In this document: in pieces, positions 1 to 8,910 of the stretch | Layout: every line of letters starts with the position of its first letter | Numbering within the stretch: position 1 is the stretch's first letter | The notes under the pieces: model-generated | The model's database searches: none | The model's input: only the letters and a program-made list of their open reading frames with translations | Told to the model about the DNA's origin: nothing | Position numbers and translations under genes: made by a program | Assembly: GCA_032718475.1 (NCBI GenBank) | Contig: JAUCBJ010002088.1 | Location: 1-60,961, forward strand | Length of the DNA stretch: 60,961 nt | Source: Nemertoderma westbladi | Taxonomy: Eukaryota > Xenacoelomorpha > Nemertodermatida > Nemertodermatidae | Direction of reading: 5' to 3'

Positions 1-800
1 TAGTTGGTGGCCACGTTGTCAGCATATACAGTATACAGTGGTTGGTTGGTTGGTTGCGTGAATAGGAAATAACTATGGAAATGTTCGTATTCGTGTAGCC
101 GGAAACGTGGCGGATTGGTAGGTTGCTCGGTTGAATGGATTGGTGACAGCCGTGGTAGAGTTGGCGATCGAATCGATATAATAGGGTAGTGTGGGGCTAG
201 CCACACGATGAGAGGTTTGGGTACGTGAAGATGAATATGCTATGGTTGGTTGATGCAACGACACGAACCAATACGCGCGGGTGGTAACAGCTGTAGGAGT
301 AAGGAGGGCATCGTGAGGTTAGGCTACGCGTAGGTGATAGGCAGCGATTGGTTGAATGCAACGACGCGAATCAATATTGATGGTGACAGATGGTCATTAA
401 ACACCTCGATTTAGCACCGGAATTTGGCATTTTTTAATTGCCTCCGAGATGTGGCCCGTAGCCCAGGCTAGGGAGGAGTGAGTGGAGGGCTATGCTTCTC
501 CTACTACTTATATATATATATAATATATATTAAGTCCATTCAAAACAAGGTTTTTCTATGGTTCCAATTCCTTTTCTTTTGTTTTCACTTTCGATGCCTT
601 TTCTTCTTCTCTCCACCTTCATTACAACTGTGAAATAAATTATATATTATGTTATATACTGTTATATACTTACTATATTAACATGTTAAATATATTAACA
701 AAATTAACGAACAAATATGGCAAATGCAAATCAAACATTAAATGTCAATCATTATCTAATACATAAACCTTTCACATCATAAACTCTCATTTTTTACAGG
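1..800. other. non-coding spacer, low complexity
   Basis: I see no supported gene here. The left part has TGGT/GGTTGG-rich simple sequence with dispersed short repeats (for example a GTTGGTTGATGCAACGACACGAA-like phrase recurs near 250 and 350), followed by an AT microsatellite near 510-530 and AT-rich sequence. A 63-codon minus-strand frame exists but has no recognisable domain and looks like chance. Confidence 0.6.
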
Positions 801-1075
801 ATGGTAACAGTGCTCATATGATTGTTAGAGTTGGTAACGGTGACTATAAGGTTGTTAGAGTTCGTAATGGTGCTGATAATGTTGTTCGAATTGGTAATAG
901 TGCTGGTAAGGTTGTTAGAGTTTGTAACAGTGCTGGTAATCTTGTTAGATCTGGCAACAATGTCGGTATGGTTGTTAGAGTTTGTAATGGTACTGGTAAT
1001 ATTGTTTTTGTTGTTAATGGTGCTGATAATGTTGTTCGAGTTGGTAACGGTGCTGGTAAGGTTGTTAGACACCAA
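801..1075. repeat. 30-bp minisatellite, about nine units
   Basis: Imperfect tandem units of 30 bp read roughly GTTGTTAGAGTTGGTAACGG plus TGCTGGTAAG. Because 30 is divisible by three, several frames on both strands stay open and translate as 10-residue repeats (VVRVGNGAGK type on plus). Open frames here are expected from the repeat and are not evidence of a gene. Units differ by 1-5 bases, so the array is not freshly amplified. Confidence 0.85.
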
Positions 1076-1121
1076 TGTTGGAATATTGTTGTTCTAAACC
1101 GTCCCAAAACATAAAATTAAT

Positions 1122-1195
1122 GGGACCGAATTGTCCGGGACCGAATTGTCCGGGACCGAATTGTCCGGACCGAATTGTCCGGGACCGAATTGTCC
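1122..1195. repeat. 15/16-bp tandem repeat GGGACCGAATTGTCC, five units
   Basis: Five head-to-tail copies of (G)GGACCGAATTGTCC lie directly downstream of the minisatellite; one unit lacks a base. Each unit contains GGAC...GTCC arms around CGAATT, so the array can form many overlapping hairpins. The rest up to 1544 (about 350 bases) shows no gene I can support. Confidence 0.85.
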
Positions 1196-1672
1196 TGCTT
1201 CCCGATAAGGCTATGTCCTTGTACCAAAAGACTACCCAGGAATGTACCCAGGCTGCCATAAGAGACAAAGTTATTCTGTTGTTCTAAGTTTCTTCTGCTT
1301 TAGCAAAGAACTGGTTACTTGATAGGCAGAAGAAGCACAGCCTGGCGTCTAATTATGGAACTGAGAATAAAGATTCCACTGACGTAGATCAAGGACTTGG
1401 GGGAACTCCTTGTCCGGGGGACATCAAGAGCTGCTACAACAGCCTTTCATCGTGAACCACCTGTCCCTGAGGTAAATATCGCCCCAGCTGTACTCACAGA
1501 GGGCATTGAAGAATTACCAACGACACCACCACATCTTCACCAGGCTCAGAAAGACAGAGTATTTTAGTGGCAAGATTGATTCATGAAATTGATAGAATTT
1601 GGTTTGGGGCCAGATGTATCTTTAAAGGGAAGCGGCGGTGCCTAGTTTACCACTGATATTTTACCGCCGAAC

Positions 1673-1885
1673 ATGGAGCACCAGATGGGCAACTACATCG
1701 GAACATCGCTGTGGGGAACGAAGCTAGCAGTATTTGGTGTCCCTACGCAGATGACCTATCGATTCTCTCTCTTTATGAACATCAAAAGAGAGAGCGCATG
1801 TCACAGTGTAAGAAACGCTATAGCGCAAAAAATTAAAGGAATAGATACTAACGCTACAATGTACATAACTATATACAGTGTTTGA
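1673..1885 (+). CDS. hypothetical 70-residue ORF in block A
   Basis: An ATG-started ORF of 70 codons begins MEHQMGNYIGTSLWGTK. I recognise no domain, signal peptide or membrane segment. The partner at 5963-6175 differs only at residues 4 and 7 (Q/E and N/K), so both copies stay open, but the divergence is too low to show selection. It lies about 100 bp upstream of HECT-like tail sequence on the same strand and could be a fragment of a larger decayed gene. Confidence 0.3.
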   Translation: MEHQMGNYIGTSLWGTKLAVFGVPTQMTYRFSLFMNIKRESACHSVRNAIAQKIKGIDTNATMYITIYSV

Positions 1886-1976
1886 TCCCATAACTTTACA
1901 GTGTTGTGGCTTAATTTACACGCACTACCAATGTTCGTTCGGCCAAAGCCGGAGGCAACCCGAAGGCTCCTCTTTC

Positions 1977-2107
1977 GATAATCGGCATGCTGCATTGCAG
2001 CTGCATTTTAAGAATGCTGTGCCGGCTTGTCAACAAAATTGCACCGCCACAACTCCCTATCACCCTTGACATTTGCTAGATCATCCGCATCTTTAAGGCC
2101 AGTGTAA
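1977..2107 (+). pseudogene. tail of a HECT-like gene (relic), block A
   Basis: About 130 bp, translating as FKNAVPACQQNCTATTPYHP then stop, match in inverted orientation the 3' end of the minus-strand HECT-like gene at 27077-27214, where the reading is FKNAVPAYRQNCTATTPYHP. The rest of the HECT-like coding region is absent upstream here. I infer that this block carries the last remnant of a related multicopy gene. Confidence 0.6.
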
Positions 2108-2306
2108 CAACAGCCAATGACGAGGCAGAGAGATCAGCCACTTAGAATTGTCACGTTTTGATCTTGATTTATGTTATAAAAAAATGTAACTCAATGGGGT
2201 GCTACCACTATTATTATCCACTTTACTCTGATGATACTTCCTTCAATTAATTAAAGATACCTCATGCCAAACATTTAATAAACTAAAGAAGTCTTCCAAG
2301 ATTTCC

Positions 2307-2636
2307 TTGATATCCCAATCTAATATTTCTTGCAAGGATCTTCACAAACTCACCATTTTGATGGTGAGAGATTCCCATGTAAGGAGGTTATTGTCTTTTA
2401 TGAAGGTAGAGAGGATTGATTTTGGTTTAGATGATGGAACATACCAGGTAAAAGTAATATTTGAACCAACTTGCTACACAACTGGAGATTTCAACAAATT
2501 CATTCAATATTTGGAACACAATCCATATGTAACTATTGTTTCTCTTGGGGGTAATTTACGCCATAAGCCAACTAAAGACTGCTTAGAAATGGTGAAGACA
2601 TCAATTACCCTATTGAGGAGATCATTCTATTTTTAA
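2307..2636 (+). CDS. SGNH-hydrolase-like fragment, block A
   Basis: An open frame of about 110 codons, ending at a stop at 2636, carries two SGNH-type motifs: LMVRDSHVRRL (block I like, with the Ser of the GDS position) and VSLGGN (block III, Gly-Asn). The block V Asp-His pair is missing, so it is truncated at the C-terminus. There is no ATG at the left edge (first ATG 2361) and the frame is open upstream to a possible AG splice acceptor near 2300, so the left part may be an exon. SGNH-like domains of this kind are common passengers of animal retroelements. Activity is unlikely from this piece alone. Confidence 0.55.
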   Translation: MISQSNISCKDLHKLTILMVRDSHVRRLLSFMKVERIDFGLDDGTYQVKVIFEPTCYTTGDFNKFIQYLEHNPYVTIVSLGGNLRHKPTKDCLEMVKTSITLLRRSFYF

Positions 2637-3223
2637 AAAATACGAATTTTAGTAATATAGGAATACTTTTGAAATAGTAGAATTTCCTATATTTATTTCA
2701 TTAGACTAGTAGGCCTAATATGGCCTTTACCTGAACTTGACTGATTTTAAATTATTTTGCATTCATTATCAATAGGTCTGGGCCTGTTCTACAGGAACCT
2801 ATTGTTCACCTAGCCAATCCCAGCCGTTCTGTTGCCACTGATGGGCACACCAGCTACCGTGGCATTGGCAAGACCTGCACCTGCATCACGACATTGTAAA
2901 CCACTCAAACAAGAAAGGCCCTAGGTGGTAGACAATGGTCTACATGATAACGAAGCTGGAGGTTTAAATGATTTAAAATGTGTGCAACCCCATGTTGACA
3001 TACAGTATAACTCAACATGGGATTCAGTGGATGCTTAATCCTTCACGCATGCCATACCAAAAACTATGGTCCTGTTTGAAATGTTAAGGTGGACCTTTCT
3101 AAATAAATAAAAACCATGTAAAGTTAGATCATTATCTCTAAAAAACATTAAGTGAAGTTTTTCAAAGTTTTTCAAAGTTTTTTTTTTTAAAGTAAATCTT
3201 ACTAAATTTGTCTTTTTGGTACT

Positions 3224-3484
3224 ATGGAGTACTTTATTTGCCCCTATGATGCCACGCATAGGATTCATTCGGAGAAATACGTCAAACATCTAAGAAAATG
3301 CCGCAAGAACTTTCCTGGCCAAAAAATGGTACAGTGTCCCTTTGAAGTTGCACATAGCTTCAGAGAAGCCGAAAGGGAACATCATCTAACATTTTGTGAA
3401 TATAGAAATAGGAGCTCCATTTTTGAGAAATCAAAAGAAGAGAAAAAAGTGGAGAAGAAAGGAGAAGATGAAGGATTGGTGTGA
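3224..3484 (+). CDS. GTSF1-like protein with two CHHC zinc fingers, block A copy
   Basis: This intact 86-codon ATG ORF has two canonical CHHC fingers: C6-x5-H12-x9-H22-x3-C26 and C38-x5-H44-x9-H54-x3-C58, spaced as in gametocyte-specific factor 1 / Asterix proteins and U11-48K. It ends in a short KE-rich tail (residues 65-86). GTSF1 proteins bind RNA through these fingers and act with Piwi proteins in transposon silencing; typical members are about twice as long and have an acidic C-terminal Piwi-binding part that is missing here. It is intronless and sits in a duplicated mobile-rich block, so it may be a retrocopy or a transposon-carried gene. The family call is firm; function is not shown. 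Confidence 0.75.
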   Translation: MEYFICPYDATHRIHSEKYVKHLRKCRKNFPGQKMVQCPFEVAHSFREAEREHHLTFCEYRNRSSIFEKSKEEKKVEKKGEDEGLV

Positions 3485-3747
3485 TGATGCGATTCTCCGC
3501 ACCCGACCTGTTACCATTGCGATTTAATTATGAGAGTAGTATAAATTGTTATGTAATTATTATTGGTGTATAAATTGTATGTACTTGGCGATTAATAATT
3601 GGTGCAGACATGTATATTGTATTATTGTTCCTATTGTATTGTATATTTCATCTGCTGTAGTACAATCTATTCATCTCACGTCCCTATCTGATTGATTTAT
3701 GTCAAATTAAATTGCCTTTGGCAACATTATTTGATACAAATCGATTG

Positions 3748-3804
3748 ATTAAACAATTAATTAATTGTTTAATCGACCAATTAATTAATTGTTTAATTAA
3801 TTAA
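3748..3804. repeat. AT palindrome at end of block A
   Basis: The sequence alternates TTAATTAATTGTTTAA-type arms: TTAAACAATTAATTAATTGTTTAA is a perfect palindrome and a second near-copy follows. Block B ends in a related, shortened version near 22070-22100. It marks the right edge of the duplicated block. Confidence 0.7.
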
Positions 3805-5834
3805 TGACCTACTTAACACCCAAGGTGCGAAGTGGGACCAACTGTCGCTGAAGTAGGGTAAACTATTACTACTGTTGGCATTGGTGGCGCCATCAGTGAT
3901 GGCGCCGGCGGTGGGGGGGGGGGGGGGGGGGGGATTGTGACAGTGGTGCCAGCGCCACCGGTAGGAGTGGCGGGTACCGCGGAATCTTTTCCTGCGCGGA
4001 CTGCAGGGGGGCATATGGTTGGATTTTTGGGATTATGGGTTTTTGAATTTTTGTATGTGTGTTTAGTAGACAAAATTTTTAGAACGTGTAGATAATTTTG
4101 ATGTAGCATAATAAAAAATCAGGGCTGACCAGTGACCATGCCAAAACACAAGTTACGTGACAACAGTAATCGTATGATAAAACTTTCATAATGTTTTTAA
4201 TATTGTACGTTTCATAGAATGGCTGCTCATAGGCAGATCGTCGATCTGCGCACTCTAACTCAGCGGAGGACGTTGATGGAGGGAAGGTTCCTCGAAACAA
4301 GGATCATGCACATAGTAACACCGGCGAAGAGATTTAACACTAAAACCACCAATGAGGGAGGATATTCCAAAAAGCCAAATTTGGGATATAATACGATGAT
4401 ATATTTAATGTAAGTATTTCATTCCATATAATAATTGTTATTGATTTAAATGTAAGTAAACTAACAGGACGTCCTACAGACAATTTTAGGAAATTATGCT
4501 TGAGTCGGATTTCAAAATGCTCTTATCGGTAAATGTTTTTAATTAAAAGTAGGACTGTGCTTTTTTTCCGGGTGTATATACTAAATTACGTTCATTTGTG
4601 TGAGTTCAGTATGTTTTGGTGACAAAATATTTTATATGTTTTCATTTATGAACAAAATTGTATTTTATACTATATAGCGCATTGAATGATTCAATCAACA
4701 CAACGCAGTTAGAGGTAAGTTCAATGGATACAACGCGGTCAGAGGTAGGTTAGAGATTGAGAATTAGAAAAAAATTAGAGATTGAGATTATTTATTGAGG
4801 ACATTTTGACAATGGAATTATAATAATCGAACACACTTTGAAGCCACTACTTCATACATCATACCAAAAGTGCCCCTTGAAGCCCAGCGGTCTTTACTAC
4901 ACTGCCTTCCCTTAGTGCGATACGCGCGATGTTCTCAAGATGGCGCATAATACGGTATAGCTATACCGTTTACATATATAATATATTATTTCATTAATTT
5001 TATTGGGATACTAGTGCGATAGTTGACAGGTAGAGTGTGTTGGTCAACCAGTTTCATGGAATTTTCTACCGTTCGTTTAATTATGTTCTTGCTACCGTAG
5101 CTGAAATTAGTTTGCTATATTTTTTATTTACAGTAATTTAATTTTTATTAACTTTTATCTTTAGAAAAATTGTAGGATATTTCTTTTATATTTTTATCTA
5201 TTCTGCAGTGGTTACATACAGACATATCATGTGTCAGCTAGAATATATTAATTTGCATTTATTAATTGCTTTGTCTAGTACCTCCGTTAACTTAAATTTA
5301 ATAGTACAGTGATAATAAATATAGTTGTGGTTGTATTGGGAATGTCTAGCATTCGGTTCAGTTAATAATTTGTTTTAGAAGTGTGCTTGTCTCTGTCAAC
5401 ACCTGAGTTACATGTAGTAACTATAGACTACTGTATGGCCCTTCGCGTAGTACACACTTATATGTAATAACTGTAGACACTGTTTGGTCCTTCTCGCAGC
5501 ACGTGAGTTACATGTAGAACTGTAGACTACTCTATGGCCCTTCGCGCAGGACGTGATTCAGGCTGTTGATTTTTCTGTACTTATATAGGCCGAGATTTAT
5601 CAATTATTAACTGTATTACTTATTAACTGTATCACTTCGTATACTTCGTATTTAATTGTATTTGCTGAGTTAATGATGGAAAATTCGATAGGCCTATGCA
5701 ATCCCTACTATCCCTACCCATACCAGTATCTGTACCCGTTCCCGTTCCCGTACCCATACCTGTACCCGTCTCCTTCATACCCACCTTCATACCCACCTCA
5801 ATCGTTCCTGTCTCCTTCGTACCCGCATCCCCCC
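3805..5834. other. spacer between blocks A and B, no supported gene
   Basis: This stretch contains a GGCGCCAT hairpin (3886-3906) followed by a 22-base G run (3912-3933); about three diverged ~55-bp tandem units around TGTAGACTACTGTATGGCCC (5395-5555); and a TAYCC-rich segment (5690-5830) that translates as a Tyr/Pro-rich peptide starting MMENSIGLCNPYYP at 5673 and running 13 residues into block B. The Tyr/Pro frame is probably a by-product of the simple repeat. Two short proline-rich minus frames over the G run are treated the same way. Confidence 0.6.
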
Positions 5835-5962
5835 CTCAGAAAGACAGAGTATTTTAGTGGCAAGATTGATTCATGAAATTGATAGAATTTGGTTTGGGGC
5901 CAGATGTATCTTTAAAGGGAAGCGGCGGTGCCTAGTTTACCACTGATATTTTACCGCCGAAC

Positions 5963-6175
5963 ATGGAGCACGAGATGGGCAAGTACATCGGAACATCGCT
6001 GTGGGGAACGAAGCTAGCAGTATTTGGTGTCCCTACGCAGATGACCTATCGATTCTCTCTCTTTATGAACATCAAAAGAGAGAGCGCATGTCACAGCGTA
6101 AGAAACGCTATAGCGCAAAAAATTAAAGGAATAGATACTAACGCTACAATGTACATAACTATATACAGTGTTTGA
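5963..6175 (+). CDS. hypothetical 70-residue ORF, block B copy
   Basis: Same ORF as at 1673-1885, with two residue changes (E4 and K7). No domain is recognised. Conservation between the blocks reflects recent duplication. Confidence 0.3.
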   Translation: MEHEMGKYIGTSLWGTKLAVFGVPTQMTYRFSLFMNIKRESACHSVRNAIAQKIKGIDTNATMYITIYSV

Positions 6176-6266
6176 TCCCATAACTTTACAGTGTTGTGGC
6201 TTAATTTACACGCACTACCAATGTTCGTTCGGCCAAAGCCGGAGGCGACCCGAAGGCTCCTCTTTC

Positions 6267-6397
6267 GATAATCGGCATGCTGCATTGCAGCTGCATTTTA
6301 AGAATGCTGTGCCGGCTTGTCAACAAAATTGCACCGCCACAACTCCCTATCACCCTTGACATTTGCTAGATCATCTGCATCTTTAAGGCCAGTGTAA
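6267..6397 (+). pseudogene. tail of a HECT-like gene (relic), block B
   Basis: Copy of 1977-2107 with a single base change near 6376. It ends with the same NCTATTPYHP reading and stop. It is a relic and not an independent gene. Confidence 0.55.
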
Positions 6398-6596
6398 CAA
6401 CAGCCAATGACGAGGCAGAGAGATCAGCCACTTAGAATTGTCACGTTTTGATCTTGATTTATGTTATAAAAAAATGTAACTCAATGGGGTGCTACCACTA
6501 TTATTATCCACTTTACTCTGATGATACTTCCTTCAATTAATTAAAGATACCTCATGCCAAACATTTAATAAACTAAAGAAGTCTTCCAAGATTTCC

Positions 6597-6904
6597 TTGA
6601 TATCCCAATCTAATATTTCTTGCAAGGATCTTCACAAACTCACCATTTTGATGGTGAGAGATTCCCATGTAAGGAGGTTATTGTCTTTTATGAAGGTAGA
6701 GAGGATTGATTTTGGTTTAGATGATGGAACATACCAGGTAAAAGTAATATTTGAACCAACTTGCTACACAACTGGAGATTTCAACAAATTCATTCAATAT
6801 TTGGAACACAATCCATATGTAACTATTGTTTCTCTTGGGGGTAATTTACGCCATAAGCCAACTAAAGACTGCTTAGAAATGGTGAAGACATCAATTACCC
6901 TATT
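6597..6904 (+). pseudogene. SGNH-like fragment, block B, disrupted by BEL1
   Basis: Identical in the readable part to 2307-2614 (motifs LMVRDSHVRRL and VSLGGN). The BEL1 LTR starts at 6905, so the frame runs about a dozen codons into the LTR and stops. The remainder of the original frame resumes at 20928 on the far side of the 14-kb insertion. The insertion is clearly younger than the A/B duplication, because A retains the empty site. Confidence 0.8.
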
Positions 6905-7445
6905 TGTTAGCTTATTCAATCCCGCCAACACCCCATAAAGTTATAAGCCGATAAGCAATATTGGGAGCCACGAGATTGGGCAATTAACCAACTCGTGCCA
7001 TCCCAATAAGAGTGGGAAGGAAGCACACAATAGAGGGTCAGGGGCCAAACCCCTAACCCAGAGAGAACAGGTGGAGTGAACGGGAATACTCCACGGGGCG
7101 CCAACAAGGGTACTAACCAATCAGAGGGGGGAAAGGCATCGATTGAGTAGCAGTAAGGCCACCGTGCAATATAACCAATAACCTATTAATCAGTGATTCA
7201 GTTATCTCAGTGTAGCAGTGCTAGCGTAGGTTAGTAGTCAATTAGTTTAGTTAGGGGATCACGGGACTTTAGTTACCGTATCCCGCCTTGTACACATTAT
7301 ATCTATATCTATATCCTATGCCCTATTATTATTATACACCGAACTTCAGAACTCAGTTACTTTATTTCACCCTTATACACGGCGGGGACGCGTGGACTAA
7401 ATTACCACATCGGATAAATCGGGATCCCTCCTGGATCCCGTCACA
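6905..7445 (+). repeat. BEL1 left LTR
   Basis: 541 bp, TG...CA, same as 20382-20922 apart from one base. Near its 3' end a perfect 8-bp stem (CGGGATCC / GGATCCCG, 5-base loop, 7420-7440) sits five bases before the LTR terminus. It ends in GTCACA. Confidence 0.97.
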
Positions 7446-7525
7446 GTAACTAAATCCGAGCTGCCGCCCCAGTTAAACTCTAAGAACTACACTGCTAGCT
7501 AGCCGAACTCCACCGACCAGACGAG
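7446..7525 (+). other. BEL1 leader after the LTR, no TGG-type primer site
   Basis: The sequence just after the LTR begins GTAACTAAATCCGAGCTGCC and is conserved in the second copy at 58174. A standard primer-binding site would begin with TGG (pairing with a tRNA CCA end) within a few bases; none is present. The priming tRNA or an internal-tRNA priming mode cannot be assigned by eye. Confidence 0.5.
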
Positions 7526-8910
7526 ATGAGTGAATCGGGCGAGACACCGACGCGGACCCCGGACGAAGATCAAACGATCCGCGAGGCCGCGACCAACGGC
7601 GCGCCGATGTCGCCGGCCAGCTACCGGCCGAGGGCGACGAGCGGCCCACCGAAACGGCGACGGTGGGGCCGACGGTGCGACGCCGGACGCGAAGAGACGG
7701 AGGAGAGATCGGTACCGATGTCGCCGGCCAGCTACAGGCCGAGGGCGACGGACGGCCCACCGGAACGGCGACGGAGGAGCCGCCGGTACGACGTCGAACC
7801 CGGAGGGACGGAGGAAAAGTCGGCGAGGAGGACGTCGGGGTCTCTGAGCGACTTCGACGAGCCTACATCGCGGCCCGGAGGATGCTAAAGGATGCCAAAA
7901 AGGAAGGGGCGAAGGTAGACGAGGTGAGACTGAGAAAGCGACTAGGTGAGTCGGATAGACACTTTAATTATCTAATACGTTTTGGGCAGAGAGAACTAGC
8001 CGAAACGAGAGCACATGAGATTGCCGGGGAACTGTTTGAACTATGGGAATGTGGGAGTATGGAACCTAGCGTAGCGTCAGTGTACATAGGGCCATACTTG
8101 GTCGATGCCCGGGGAGTAAAACCGGCGGGTTGGAGGGGACTCGAAGGAGGCGAATCCGAGGTTAACCCCGAGGATTCGGCCTCGTCGGTCGGAGAAAGCT
8201 CCGGGAAGCGGGGGAAAGTTGGTAGGTCGGGAAGGCGGGGGAAGTCCGTCGTAACCGATAAGTCTGTTACATCCTCCGCGAAAGAAAGAGCGGTGAGGGA
8301 AATAGGTGCCGCATACCGTCTCAGCATGGCAGAGCAAGGTCATAGAGAAATGAAGGAACGGCTAGAGGAGGGGAGAGTGCGGTTAGAGAGGGAAACGGCA
8401 TTGCTTAAAGAAACCGGAGAGAGGGCCGAAAGGGCTTTGAAAAGCCTAAGGGAGTATGATGAGATAGAGGAAAGGGAGTGTAGGGAGCGTGAGGCGAGAG
8501 AGGAAAGGGAACGCAAGGAGCGTGAGGCGGAACGCAAGGAGCGTGAGGCAAGGGAGGAAAAGGAACGCAAGGAGCGCGAAGTGAGACGAAGGGAGAGCAT
8601 TAAGAGTGCTGCAGAGTCGGCCATCAGGGACACCCAGGAGCGTGAGAGGAGAATGGCAGAGACTGAAAAAGAGCGCAAGGAATTAGAGAGACGGCAGAGT
8701 GAGTTTGCGGGAGATAAGATTAGACGGGCGCACGAGCTGCAACTGGTGCGAGCGTCGCCGTCTGAAAGCGGGGCCGGCTCGAGTATTTTTAGGGAGCCGG
8801 GGGCCGTAGATACATTTATTAATACCCCACTGACAGGGACCGCACGACAGACTCAAGACTGGTGCGACCGTACGGGCGGGGGGGGGGTAATAATAATAAT
8901 GGTACAGTAG
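7526..8910 (+). pseudogene. BEL1 gag part 1 (coiled-coil region), 5' frame broken
   Basis: The ATG at 7526 (MSESGETPTRTPDED) opens one frame, but the long downstream frame (open to 8910) is another. The second copy (58259 on) has the same start in frame with this protein and an extra 145 bp after GCGACCAA; loss of 145 bp here (not a multiple of three, at about 7596) causes the shift. The protein has two 37-residue repeats (DVAGQL...RRRTRRDGG, 111-bp period), a globular middle, and a KE/RE-rich coiled coil (about 8340-8720). The last residues overlap the next frame at a G10 tract (8878-8887). No CA-type motif is recognisable; the assignment to gag rests on position and on the linked frames. 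Confidence 0.7.

Larger units (their letters stand above)
1545..3775 (+). repeat. duplicated block A (partner of block B, 5835-22095)
   Basis: From CTCAGAAAGACAGAG at 1545 the sequence matches 5835 onward almost base for base. It continues past the point where BEL1 interrupts the partner (6904/20923), to an AT palindrome near 3775 (partner near 22095). The block contains, all on plus, a 70-codon ORF, a HECT-like tail, an SGNH-like fragment and a GTSF1-like ORF. Block A is the uninterrupted copy. The matched ends with no obvious terminal repeats fit a segmental duplication or a non-LTR-bounded mobile unit; assembly duplication is also possible. Confidence 0.85.
5835..6904 (+). repeat. duplicated block B, left part
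   Basis: This is a near-identical copy of 1545-2614, containing the same 70-codon ORF (5963-6175), the HECT-like tail (about 6267-6397) and the SGNH-like frame. It stops at the 5-bp target duplication CTATT (6900-6904), where BEL1 begins, and resumes at 20923. Confidence 0.9.

Noticed and set aside
844-1107. Minus-strand frames across the 30-bp minisatellite as a repeat protein
   Set aside because: Open in several frames on both strands because the period is a multiple of three.
5673-5876. Tyr/Pro-rich secreted peptide
   Set aside because: No signal peptide; translates a TAYCC simple repeat and then runs into block B by chance.
6916-7107. Minus-strand 63-codon frames in the LTRs (also 20393-20584 and 57648-57839)
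   Set aside because: They recur only because the LTR recurs; no domain, no independent conservation.
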